Source: Margaritispora aquatica (taxonomy: Eukaryota; Ascomycota; Leotiomycetes; Helotiales; Discinellaceae). From it: a stretch of DNA of 64,000 bases. The translations under genes and the position numbers were made by a program. Below are positions 36,305 to 47,620 of this stretch, one piece after another (the first letter of the stretch is position 1; each line of letters opens with the position of its first letter). Under the pieces are notes generated by a model. That model made no database searches. It was not told the origin of the DNA and saw only the letters and a program-made list of their open reading frames with translations. Location: NCBI GenBank assembly GCA_007644065.1, contig VJWN01000020.1, forward strand, positions 425,874-489,873, given 5' to 3'.

Positions 36305-37866
36305 TCAATGTTCCTGCCTGCTTGCCCTGTATTCCGTCCTCCCACTCACTACCGAGTTTCCTCTCGTCAGTGCCTCTCGATTACTGTCTCTATCCCTCCC
36401 ACTTCTCCCCGAAATCTCACTAACGAACGAATCTTGCCTCCTCAGTCCCTCTCCACTCGCCACATTCATACTCAAATTTTGGGCGTTCGAGGCTGCCGGC
36501 GTCATATTTGACCTTGCTCTTGCGGCTGCTAGTTCTTGCGCGGGTGTCATGGCGCGGAAGACAGGTGATTGTGCTGGTGCTGTGGAGGTGGGCGTTACAA
36601 GTTCGGAGAATGATGGACCACTGTTTGTGCGGACATGCGGAAAGCCGAGCTCATTGTTATCAATTGGTGCAGGTGGTTGATATGCACGATAAACTTGTCG
36701 CTGGGTAGGAAGCGGAACAGATGTGACAATTGGTGGACCACGCATAACATTCTCGAAAGCATTCGGCTCTGGAGTGAGGAGATGCTCAGACTCCGGTATT
36801 GAGGTTATTTCTCGTGGCTGATATGGAAGTGGTATTGTATGCTGCTGTGTGTATATTGGTGGGTTGGGGAAGCGGTTCACATGCTCCTGTTGTCGTCTCG
36901 AACCTTCCTCTCCGACCACGCCTGCATAGCCTGAGTTGTTTGAGAACGAGCGACTTGTCTCTGCCTTTGCTCGCAGGCCGGACAGTCGTATGGCATTGAT
37001 TTTGTCCTGCCGTCTCCGCCGAAGAAGGAAAACTATTGCAAAGACAGAAAATCCCAAAAATGCAAAGCCCAATGCCGATCCAACGCCTATCCCTATTTTG
37101 GCGCCTGAACTTAGGCCACTTACTACTGGCGCGGCAGTCGCACTAGGTGTTGATGTTTGTGTCGAGGTTATAGTAGAGGGGCCTTGATTGCTTTCTGGTC
37201 ATCACGTTAGCGAAAGGTCAAATAGGAGCTATACACGATATATTTACGGGCAGCGGTCGACGCAGCTAGATCGGTCGACGTCGAATGTGCGGTCGAGCTT
37301 GTTTCTGCCGAACTAGATCCTGTAGAGGATTTGCCAGTGGTCTTAGCTGTGCCAGAGCTAGATGTCGCTTTCAGGGTCGATTTCGCTGTAGAGCTTCCTT
37401 GCTTTGATGTTGAAGCTGGCAAACTAGTGTATTGCAATGTACTGAAATCTCCCGCCTTGAGCAAGAACGTTTCATCGCCCGAACAGCACTTGTCCTTTTT
37501 GTTCACTGTATCTCCTGTCGAGCAGCAGTATGTTCCCTCAGAATCGCAGCTGGTCACAAAGGCCCCCGCCTCGGCTACCCGAATATGTTAACAGCTTTCG
37601 AGAATCTCTACAACGGGCGACTAACGGCAGTATTTCGAACATGTCCCAGAGAAGGAGGGATCTGAGCATGTGCTTGTGATCAGTCTTCCATTTTTCTTAC
37701 ACAATCCGATGCTGAGACAAGTTGCCGAGGCTGAACAGCAAAACGTTGGAGTGGAACCTGTGTCGCAGGCTTGATCTGTACTGTACTTTGTTCCGGACAG
37801 GCCAAAGCATTGGGAAGTTGTAAACGGTAGAAAGGTAAAGAGAAAACTAGCTACAAGAAAAAACAT
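36305..37866 (-). CDS. Single-pass cell-surface protein with Cys-rich ectodomain and Ser/Thr stalk
   Basis: Three exons: 37866-37626, 37574-37248 and 37194-36305. All phases agree and give 485 aa. A signal peptide (MFFLVASFLFTFLPFTTSQ) is followed by a Cys-rich ectodomain of about 110 residues with paired Cys motifs (FCCSASATC, TYCCSTG). Then comes a Ser/Thr-rich stalk suited to O-mannosylation (about 130-222), one membrane helix (about 223-247), an RRRR stop-transfer signal, and a 230-residue Ser/Arg-rich cytoplasmic tail. The layout resembles fungal cell-wall sensors of the Wsc/Mid2 type, although the ectodomain is not a WSC domain by eye. A role in surface sensing or adhesion is inferred. 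The upstream codon at 37890 is TTG, so the ATG at 37866 is the start. Confidence 0.75.
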
Positions 37867-38737
37867 TACGGCGTTACAGTACAACAGCAAGTCAGCAAAG
37901 AGTGCGACAGAGAGACCTGGAGAAGGCTCGCATTATCATATGCTTCAGAATAACCTACGGATGCCGACAGATCCTTCTCATTTTAAATTGCAACTCCCTG
38001 GATGGTGGCGGACTTCCCTTCGTAGCTTTTGAAGGATTGAGTCTGGGCATGATGATTGGGTATGTGCCGTCACCATCCAAGAAACCATGGGACGATCTGG
38101 AGGGCGAAGCTCTCTTTCTGGTTGCACAACCAAACTTAAGCCAAATGGGAAAGCTGGTGCTCGATGGGAATGTGGCTCAGCTGAAGATTTGAAACACGGA
38201 GCTGCAACCGTGCAAGCTCCCTTGCCTCCGTACCGGGTAATTTTTCGTTTGAAGAACAATTTTATTCGCTTCCTGATGCTTAATACAAAGCATAACCTTA
38301 TAAAGATGCAAAGATATTACGAAATAGAGATTGGGACATAGAGGAATGTTAATTTCTTAGTGTTTATTGGGATGAAGTAGGAGTGTTGTAAAAGAAGAGA
38401 CTGAGCATTGTGTGATGCAACCAAAGCCACTAACAATAACAATGATGGAACTAGAAGAACAACTCGATCAACTCAAGTCTGCTGAGGTGGAACGGACTAT
38501 TCATTCAACATTGTATGTGCAATTGAAAATGCCCTTAGCTATCTTCCAAAGATCCAAAGAACGTGGAGAAGTGGGGGATCATCCCACTCTCAACTTTCAG
38601 TTGTTGCCCTGTGGATATTATCTCACATGATCAAGATATCACTTCATCCCACTAATAGCCAAGCTTCCATCCCCATAAAGTGTCAGAGGCTACCATCTTA
38701 GTATCTTGAACAGTCAGGTAAAGAGCTTGTTGGCGTC
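37867..38737. promoter_or_regulatory. Divergent promoter region (surface protein / FAD oxidoreductase)
   Basis: An 871-bp gap between two divergent start codons. Small frames inside lack features. No specific binding site is recognised. Confidence 0.35.
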
Positions 38738-40228
38738 ATGACTGGAACGACAACTTTGCCAGGCCAGGCAGGCCTTCCCACAGCCAATTCCACAAAAGCA
38801 TACTGGCACAAAGACCCATCTAAGGTACTTTATGGACATCGAACAACGCCGACACTGCCAACAAAGGCCGATGTAGTTATTGTTGGAAGTGGTATGTCGG
38901 GAGGCTCTGCAGCACATTTCCTGTGCGAAGAAGATGGTGGCAAAGACTTGAAGGTTGTCATGCTTGAGGCACGTGAGGCTTGCTGGGGAGCTACTGGCAG
39001 AGTAAGTGTATTAACCTTTTATACTATGAGTGAAGCTAATAATTAACAGAATGGTGGGCACTGTCAGCCAGCAGTCTATGAGAATCCACCTGAGATCGGC
39101 ATGTTTGAAATGAGAAACTATGACTACATCAAGGCTTTAGTCGCGAAACATAATATTCCATGTGACTGGAGAACGCTCTCTGTAGTACATGCATATATGA
39201 GCCAGCATATGTTCGATGATGCATTCAGTCATTACAAGTCATTTCATGATATGGATCCACAGCTTTCCGATCTCGTCTCAGTCGTAACGAAGGACTCAAG
39301 CAATCCCTCGCTTGCGGACTTGAGGGTTTCTGGGGCTAAAGGTGCGTTTGTTCAAAAACATGCTGCAAGTGTCTGGCCATACAAATTTATTGCTTGGATA
39401 TTGGAACAGCTCCTTGCTTCAAATGATATGGCATCTCCATCATTCAACCTTCAAACCAATACACCAGTCACTCGATTACAGAAGATAGACGACGGGTCCT
39501 GGATAGTGCACACAGATCGTGGTATGATTGCAACAAAGAAAGTATTGTTAACCACAAACGCATACACATCGTATCTTCTTCCTGAGTTCAGAGATCTGAT
39601 CGTTCCAGTACGAGGGGAAATGAGCAGTTTGCTCTCGCCAAAAACAATGAAGCCTAATAGTGATAACCCACCTTTGGAGTATTCGTATGGATTCATGGGT
39701 CATGGTAACCAATCTGGCCATCAAGATGATTACCTCATCCAGCGACCATATGCAGCTGATAGCGGTGGTGGTGAGCTTATGTTTGGGGGAGGTCGTTCCT
39801 ATGCTGCTAACGGTGGCGTTGGAGTCTCAGATGACTCTGCGATTGATCCACCAGCTGCACAGTATCTACGTCAACAAATAAACGTTGTTCTAGATACCAA
39901 AAGTGACGAGACAGAGCTTGAAGCGAGCTATGAGTGGAGTGGCATTATGGGATTTAGTCGTGATAACAGGCCGTGGGTTGGTGCTGTTAGCGAGGATCTA
40001 GGAGGTGGTGATGGTTTATATATTTGTGCTGGATTTACAGGACATGGAATGCCAAACACATGTCTAAGTGCGAGAGCTGCAGTGCAGTTGATGATGGGAA
40101 GTAAGTTGGAGGATATTGACTTGCCAGCAGTTTACTGGCTGAACACTGCGAGGTTGGAAAAGGCAAGGTCAATGGAGATGGTAGAAGTCGCAGATCCTGC
40201 AGGAACTTTTGGAGGCGATGGTTACTGA
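38738..40228 (+). CDS. FAD-dependent oxidoreductase, DAO (DadA-like) family
   Basis: Two exons, 38738-39001 and 39050-40228. The 48-nt intron has donor AGA|GTAAGT and acceptor TAACAG, giving 480 aa. Residues 46-55 (VVIVGSGMSG) are the Rossmann dinucleotide loop, followed by the ribose-binding Glu in MLEAREACWGATGRNGGHC. The GATGRNGGH block is diagnostic of this amine/amino-acid oxidase-like branch. The C-terminal YICAGFTGHGMPN is the second FAD contact. The family oxidises C-N bonds of amino acids or polyamines with FAD and oxygen or another acceptor; the substrate cannot be told. There is no signal peptide, and the C-terminus (GGDGY) is not a peroxisomal SKL. No pathway partners are adjacent. 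The splice falls exactly inside the conserved GR|NGG motif. Confidence 0.9.
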
Positions 40229-40446
40229 GTGCTCATGGCAATTCCTGATTGCAGAAGTTCATTGTGAATGAATTGGGGAGCGAATGTGATTGTCAAGCTG
40301 AAGAGAGATTTTAGAGTGCAAAATGCACCGTTGATTACGATTATGCTCGACTTTCGAAACTATAAGCCTTATACATGTGATGACTAACGGCATAGTCCAT
40401 TATAATCCCTTGTATGCAACCAACCTCCTGGTTTCCCTTCCCTTCA

Positions 40447-40910
40447 TCAAGCCTTCACAGGCATGACCGGCTCCATCGGAGGCGGAGGTGCATAACCTCC
40501 AGCTGCTTCGGCCTCCGGAGGTTTATTCTCAACAGGAACTGGATCCGTACTAAACAGCATTCCTTTGCAGCATAGCAGCGCAAGACCGAAAGTCAAGGCA
40601 ATGATGACTGCTCTCTTGACAATGTTGGTCCATGGTAGAGGTGTTGGCGGGGTGGTGAGATTTTTATTACGTTGGCCTAGAAGAAAGAAGAAAATTTAGG
40701 TCAGCTTGAACATTGGCATAGGTCGACAATCAGGATTCAATTACCTTTGCGATATTCGTAAAGAATCACACAAATGAAGATCATGAGAATGATGAGAAGG
40801 ATGGCTGCGATCACGATTCCTCCAATGCCGCCTCCCTTGATCTTTGGCTTCTTCACCTTCTTCGCCTTTTTCGCCGCACGCGCCAGTAACACGAGAATCG
40901 GAGGTGCCAT
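40447..40910 (-). CDS. Small protein with two membrane segments (131 aa)
   Basis: Two exons, 40910-40745 and 40676-40447, joined in phase across a 68-nt intron with a polypyrimidine tract and TAG acceptor. The protein begins MAPPILVLLARAAKKAKKVKK, a basic segment. Two membrane helices follow at about 27-53 (Ile-rich) and 75-95 (AVIIALTFGLALLCC), then a Pro/Glu-rich tail ending in YAPPPPMEPVMPVKA. It lies convergent with the FAD oxidoreductase with only 218 bp between stop codons. No family is recognised. An earlier in-frame codon at 40991 (CTA/ATG shadow region) was rejected because the good Met context is at 40910. Confidence 0.6.
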
Positions 40911-42044
40911 GATGATTGATTGTTGAAGTTGTTGTAGAACAACCAGATCGATGAGCTGGGTAAAGATCAAGGAATCACGGTTCTCTAGCATGAGCGACAG
41001 GCTGGGCTTTATGCCCTCCCTTCAACAAAAGGGTCATATCCTTCGCGGTATGGACGTGTCACACACTCCCATCTGAGAGCCTTGGCTATGAAATGTGTAT
41101 CGATCACCACGTCCGAACAGGTGTGGATTGGTGTGTGAGAACGCCACTGGATATTCAGCTCCTGCAACCCTGCTCACTTGATTGTCGCTCCGCCAATCAA
41201 CCTCGCCACCAGTCTCAGTCTCTGGCCAGACTCACGGATCCGTTCCTTGCAAGCAATCTTACATCGCATTGGAGCCAAGAACATAGTATGGGGTAGTCAA
41301 GCTTTTGATCGCTATTTAAAGCAGGTCGAGTGCAGCTTTGATTTCCCAAAAACCGAAAGGCTGCTTAAACGAATGATGCTTGTCAGAGTGTATTTTCTTG
41401 GCTGCTCAGCTCCGAGGGATGGCAGATTCGATTGATTCGGATTCCAAGCCCTCGGCAATACAACCTTCCGTTTATTAGGTAGGCAGTCCAACATATCACG
41501 GCAGCTTGAAGGAGATGTTGACTGCCGGCCTGACGACCTCCCTTAAAAGGTGGATCGATAAGCGAGCGTGGATAAATGCCGAAAGTGGAGCACCACGAAC
41601 ATTTCTTCACAGTGCTGAAAACGAAACCAAAAATGGTTTTACTGTTTATTAAATGTTAGTGACATTTAATTCCAGCACTTTGCAATAATTGAATCATGCT
41701 GAGGCTCAGGCAGCTACTTATCCGCTATGATACATAACAACTTCATGTACATGCTGGTGTGAAGGTTGAGTTGCCGTGACGCGAACCATCCTGATATTAA
41801 AAATCAACACCACAAACAATTCTCAAAATTCAACCACACAGCTTGATACCTTCTAGCCTTGTTAACCCGATAGCTAAAGATAGATTCTCGAGTTTGCGAA
41901 GTTCCAAGTCTCGCTAAATACCTTCGCCGCCAAATATTTGGGCAAGTACCCACTTCTCCCCCCACAAACATCTTTCTGATGTTTATATCCTCAAAGTATC
42001 AAAAACAAGAACCAATAGCAAAAACAATTGAAGACGGTTGCTCT

Positions 42045-42097
42045 TGCCCTCGGACGGAATCGAACCGGCAACCTTTAACCAAACCGTTAGTGAGGGT
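42045..42097 (-). pseudogene. tRNA-like relic lacking an anticodon arm
   Basis: On the minus strand a perfect pol III B box, GGTTCGATTCC, sits in a T-arm followed by CGAGGGC and a final A. A 5' half (ACCCTCA) that would pair with CGAGGGC except for two A-C mismatches lies only 53 nt away, too close to fit an anticodon arm. Changing G to A at those two places would account for both mismatches, a RIP-like pattern. It may be a decayed tRNA or part of a SINE-like repeat. Confidence 0.3.
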
Positions 42098-44234
42098 CGA
42101 CCGACGATGAGGCGACAGCCGAATCGAAGGGAGATCCGAACGGTCCCCACACTTCCACCAACGAAATAAGTGAGCAAATTCCACTTTCAACCAAAACTTG
42201 CAAACCAACGAGTTACAGACAAACTTCCAACATAAGAAAGAACTCCCATACATAACTGCCTCCCCCACCCACTGTCACCTATACCAGGACTAGTACAGAC
42301 TAAGGTACACCTTACCTACACCACCCTCCCTTTCCTACAACAACAGCGAGGGTCGACTCAGGTGAGGATGTGTCAGCTGATCCGAGACGAATATCCAAGC
42401 TGACATGGCATTGCATCCACGAAAGTAGAAAATCACCAATAAAACACAGGAAGTCCGAGAGCAAACAACATGATGATGAATGCGGGGTACCTTACCTTAC
42501 CTTACCTTCAGGTGTTCTAGGTATTGTTGACCACCTCATGTGATCCAGGCATGATTGAACATGTGATCCAAGGTGAGGTTGAGTGCAGGTGGTGTGTAAG
42601 AGGAGGGCTTTGCTCAACAATGGAAGGCACCTACTTTATATACATACTTAAGTCTGGATACCTTAGGTATCTAAGATGGGGAAAGAGGGGGTGGGGCCGA
42701 ACGAATTAACACATGTGAAAGGACCTACAGACAGTACCTTACGTAAGGTACCTACCTAACCTACCTTGGGTAGCTTTCCACGAGTATCCGCGCACACAGA
42801 TCACCTTGAGCATACCTTGAGTCGATACTTCGTCACTTAAGCTCAACCTACCTCCGTAAGGTATAGTCCTCTCACCTCGGTCGGACCCTCACTAGATACG
42901 GCAGTGAAGCGCAAACAGTCGCTGCCCCCGTATAATCCCAAGGTAGACGAGAACAGAACATAAGGTATGTGTCTGGGAGACGAGATAAAGGTGGTCAACG
43001 AGAACAAAGTTGTTTTCAGCAAAGCTGGCACAACTATTGCACCACAACAATCATATGTGTGAAGCACAGTCTTCTCTTTTCCATCAAACTTCAACATCAT
43101 GCAACACAACCTGATGGAGAAAATCCATATCATCTTGTTTTCTGAGATGAAGCAGTGGTCTATTCTCTGTGTCAAGATACTTTTGTATCAAGATTAGCTT
43201 TTGTTCGTTTGTACTTCTTCTGACACCCTAACTACGGTCGACCTTCCCTTTTGACCCTCGTTAGTTAGATCTTATACTTGAGTTGCATACAAATATGAGG
43301 CCGTACTGCGATTGTAGACAGGACTCCCTGCACCTGCCTCGAAACCTTTGGGAAATCACTTGTTGAATTATTATGCTTCTGCAATATCTGTACATGATGT
43401 CTATACTAGTATTTTGAATCAACGAGTAATGCTCTGTACTGCTTCATCACCTCATTATGAAAGTATCCTTGTGTACGAGACGCACACAAGGGCAACGCCG
43501 ACTTCACATATTCTGTTGACCACGAGATTTTTCCAGCATCCTATTGTCAGTTGGATACCACGTGCTTTTATGCATAATATTCGATTATTATTATTATTCT
43601 CTCCTTAATCTTACTGTATTCTATATTTTATATACTATTATATATGATTAAGCGCTGTAGGTGCTGATCTAGATGTTTATATAGAGCTCTCTACTACTAT
43701 AGAAGCTCTTTAGACTCTTTAATCCTATCTATTCTACCTACTGATTCCTTACGCGATTCACCCCCTTTTAATCCCTCACCTATGAACACAAAAAGCCGCC
43801 TCTCCTTTTCTTCACAATCGTAGAAGAGTTCGCCCAACTTCAAGGTTTATATCATATCTGGAAATGGCCAGTGTTCATTTCTCAAAAGGCTAAATTTGTA
43901 AAGCTTTACCAGAGCTCAAAAAGATGACGGGTTTAAGATGCATAGCAATGCTACCTTCCGACTTGTGTGTGTTCACCAAAGATCAATAAACACGGTGAGG
44001 GTTGAAAACGGATTCGCCACACGCTTCCTCACTATGCAAAGCTTGAAGAAAAAAAAGGTCACCAAAGAACACAAACTATTAACTCCATCTTTAAACTGCC
44101 TTGAAAGTATTTCTCTCCTAACGTATTACCGAACATCACTTCCTATATACGAAGACTCCGTTTAGTATGTCAGCAAGTTGAGTTCATTTAATATTGTTGA
44201 CCTTCTCTTGAAGCGCTTTAGAGAAGCAAGAAAA

Positions 44235-44272
44235 GAGGAGAGAGGAGAGAGGAGAGAGGAGGATATTTTAAG
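44235..44272. repeat. GAGAGGA minisatellite
   Basis: About five units of a 7-bp purine repeat (GAGAGGA) at the left flank of the recombinase island. Confidence 0.7.
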
Positions 44273-45881
44273 CCTTACTCACGCCCATTCCCTTTGGCCG
44301 ACATCAGTCCACCCCCAAGTCCAAGTTGTTGGTGAGAAATAGCTGTAGAATATTATATCAGCCTTTGGGTATTAATAAAACCATGACTATTCAAAGTCTG
44401 AAGCAAAAGTACAAATCCTCAACAATGTGTTCACTATAAACCTGTTCAAATCCTTACACAGTTTTCAGCTGATTGGAACACAAATCTTCATCGAGTAGAT
44501 GATCACTTGAAGACGACGATATTTATACTGTTCGAAAATAACTATAGCTAGAATTGGGAGGATCATATTTCAGCTGCATTATCATGCTCTTTCAGGAAAC
44601 TTACCTCTGATACAGGTACTCTACTGATAAAGTAAAATATATTGTAGAGGTATTTGTTTCAATTAAATAAAAGCGAGAAGGGTACCTTTCTTTTGCCTTA
44701 AATCTTATTGTTCTCAACATAGGCCTCTACACAATCACAATTGTTGGGCTTGTGATCATAGGAGCGTCTAAAACATCCTTGATAAAACGCTTACAGTATT
44801 CGATCGATTGTCTTTGCTGCCTTAACCATGAAGCAGTTGGAATTGTTCCCCAAGAAAGTGCATTCGCTGATTGCCTCTATAGTATTCGAACATGATATAG
44901 CTTAGCATTCGCACTTTGGTTCTACTTTAGCTCGGCTTCTCTATTTTAGCAGAACTCCCAGTGGATCTGTCACTTAAGAGCTGTATTTCAGTCTCATTTT
45001 AACTGCAGAGAAGCCTAGGAAATTTAATACTTCTCAAAATAGTCAAACTGTAGATATCTGGATGCTTTCTGAGGTGTATACTAACTACTAGAATATCATA
45101 GTCAACACTCTCGTATCCAAACCTACTAGGTAGATTTACGATTCAGAAAACTAGTTGCGCTCCTCTTCAGAGTATGCACAAGGATGCGTATTTGCGAGCT
45201 TCTCTGACAGTCTTACTTCTGGGATTGTGGTTTTATTACCTTTTTTGTATATAGAAGACTACTAAGAATAACAACAACAACAACAGAAATAAAGCGATCA
45301 AATTAAAGCGAATAGAGAAATGAGCAGTATCAAAATCCCCAGATTTTGTTTAGCGCCGGATACCTTATATTTTGGTCTTCATAGTGTTCGAATTTATCCT
45401 TGAACCTGACCTCGTAGCCCCAAGTGAACGTTATTAAGGATTGCAGGGCTGGAGGGATATACATAATTATGGTTTAATTGGTGAAAGATTGATTGAACGA
45501 TTTTATTTCAACGCAATTTGCTTCTGATGCTGATGAGATCCCACCCACCCACTGACCGAAAGTATGTTAAAAATACAAGCATATTGAAATCGCAAATCAT
45601 CCCTTCGTAAGATACCACCCCCATGGTGTATTCGTGAGGCAAATGCAATACCATCCCATCGAAACGCAAATGAAATATCTAAAAATACCACCCCTATCCA
45701 TGCCAGACCTCGCCCATCTGATAACTTTGCGTCGGTGGCCATGATGTAACAAATGAAAATATGATTTAGTAGTGTGCAGTGTCCTTGGGATCTCGCAATA
45801 GTGTTTGCGAGGGTCTTTGGAATTAACCATAGTCGTCCCTGGGCTAGTCAAGCTAGCGAACAAGCGATACCACATTTCGAC

Positions 45882-45907
45882 CCATGGCTAGCCACGGTCA
45901 TCCACAG
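45882..45907. repeat. CCRYGG palindrome cluster 1
   Basis: Hexamers CCATGG, CCACGG and CCACAG start at 45882, 45892 and 45902, exactly 10 bp apart. The cluster lies just downstream of the stop codon of the left island gene. Confidence 0.8.
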
Positions 45908-45914
45908 CCCTCTT

Positions 45915-47283
45915 CTAGTACATGCTCTTGAAGAGCACGAGGTTAGCCTTGGCTTCAGGTGAAAATAAATCTGCTCCTTGGGGCATAACGGCCTTGTTTG
46001 CTGCATGTACACCTTCCAATTCGTCCAAGGCGGCGCCCAAACGTCTTGCAAGGTTGTCGAAGATCGTGAATTGGTACACAGGGTTGTGCATACCGAGGCT
46101 CTCGAAGGTAATGGGGAGGGTTGGTGCAGTGAGCTCATTCTCAGCAGTAACCAAGTTTGGGCTCCGAATAGTGAATAGCAAATACTTGCAGGCACGAACC
46201 AAAATGGCCGTGTTTCCAGACAGTGTGAGCTCGTGCTCCTTTGAGTCTCGAGCAAGGATGACATTGACTATCATTGACTCATCATCGCTGTCTGGAGTGT
46301 AAGCATCCTCAGCTACCAGAGCACCATTGGTGTCCTTATAGTCAAATGTGGGAAGAGTTTTGCGACTGGTCATGTGGAGATGGACAGGTGCACCTTGCTT
46401 CCGATGCTTATTTGATTGGTGCCACTCAGGTTGTTCCCATGGCTCGCCACGGGCAAGCGTGGCTTTCTCCTCCTTTCTCCAATCAAGCTCCACTTTGGAA
46501 GAGGGTGGGAGGTCCTCCGTACAAACACCGCAGCGAATCTTGGTGCGGACAGGACATTGGTCAGCAGGACCAAGCGGTAGAGGGAAGCGGCCTGGATGCC
46601 AACCCTCCTGGCCCAAACGACCGATGAAAGCAGTGATCTCTTCGAGCGTAACAACGTAAAAATCACCCTTACCCTCAACTTGAGAGAGCATTGCAAGGAT
46701 AGGGACCACCTGGAGCAATTCCTTCTTGGTATATCCGTAAATTCCACTCTTAGCCAGATGCTTGATCGTTGCTGCGAGGATACGTTCCGAGGCTTCTTGG
46801 TTTGGGATAGCTGTTCCGTCCAAGACTAGTTTGTCCGCCTGGTACTGTCTTGCTAATAACTTTGATGCACGGCGACCTTTACGGTCCTTGACACGAGCCT
46901 CTCTAGCTAATTGCTTAGCATCAGCAATAGCTCGATTAGGAGCCCATGTGGGAACATGGGGCACGAGGGCGACAGCTTGGAGCATGGCCCTATTGGACTC
47001 TGCCTTGGTGTTCTTTCGGAATTGCCTGAGCATGATGACGGATAATTCTAGCTATATCGTAAGCTTCTTGAACATGAGTATCCGTGGCTAACCATGGCTT
47101 ACCGTGGGTAGTTTTGTGGATTGGATTTGTGACGAAGGAGCGGTTTGAAAGTTGCTTAATTGTCCTAGTCCTAGATACCTCGTCAGTTACCGTACCTCGA
47201 TCTTTAGCACACTCAAAAGTGAATTTGGTAACATTGAAGCCCTTTTTTTTTTTAAAACCAAAAATAAAAAAATAGAAACTCAC
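45915..47283 (-). CDS. Recombinase-island protein A, function unknown
   Basis: The main exon is 47047-45915. Inside it a continuous frame from the Met at 47033 gives 372 aa. A probable intron 47048-47102 (GTAAGC donor, GCTTAC branch, CTAG acceptor) joins it in phase to an upstream segment ending at 47103 whose frame is open back to 47283. The true first exon is not resolved. The N-terminal part is basic and helical (EARVKDRKGRRASKLLARQ). The middle has a small Cys pair (CGVCTEDLPP) and the C-terminal third is acidic and strand-rich. I recognise no family. It shares strand with the recombinase gene 0.3 kb upstream, carries one CCRYGG cluster in-frame (translated as LARGEPW), and has another at its intron donor. 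This ties it to the same element. Confidence 0.55.
46437..46462. repeat. CCRYGG palindrome cluster 2 (in coding sequence)
   Basis: CCATGG, CCACGG and GCGTGG at 46437, 46447 and 46457. Translated in frame within island protein A as part of LARGEPWEQ. Confidence 0.8.
47082..47107. repeat. CCRYGG palindrome cluster 3 (at an intron donor)
   Basis: CCGTGG, CCATGG and CCGTGG at 47082, 47092 and 47102. On the gene strand the third unit spans the exon-intron border, so the repeat itself supplies the GT donor of the predicted intron in gene A. Confidence 0.8.
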
Positions 47284-47366
47284 TTGACTTCAGATTCCTG
47301 CCTTCATGCCTTTAAACTGAAGGCTAATACTGATCTGCTCAATGAAGATGATGATAGTACTAGACG

Positions 47367-47392
47367 CCGTGGCTGACCGTGGTGTGCCGTGG
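47367..47392. repeat. CCRYGG palindrome cluster 4
   Basis: Three CCGTGG units at 47367, 47377 and 47387, between genes A and B of the island. Confidence 0.8.
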
Positions 47393-47620
47393 AGACGTTG
47401 AAAGAAGTGGTGGTGGAGGAGAGATAAGTTGATGGGTGAGGTTGAGCGAAAGATTTTGATGATGGATGAAGTAAAGGTGAGTGCTGGAAATCAAAAAGCG
47501 AGTCAAAAGTAGGAAAGGGTCATGAATTCATTATGCTAGCGAGCAATCCTTGGTTTAACATACAACTTCCATAGTGCCGCAAAGCTGAACTCCTGTATCA
47601 AACCTCATCCCCTCATTCCC

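Larger units (their letters stand above)
40911..45880. other. 5-kb region without protein genes
   Basis: No supported protein gene. It includes the tRNA-like relic at 42.05 kb, ACCTT/GGTAC repeats at 42486-42508 and 42730-42780, and a strongly AT-rich decayed stretch at 43.6-43.75 kb. A GAGAGGA minisatellite lies at 44.24 kb and a short AAC run near 45270. The composition suggests accumulated, mutated repeat DNA flanking the recombinase island. Confidence 0.4.

Noticed and set aside
42486..42508. ACCTT tandem repeat as a telomere-like or regulatory array
   Set aside because: Only about four units, not a fungal telomere repeat, and similar short runs are common in this window.
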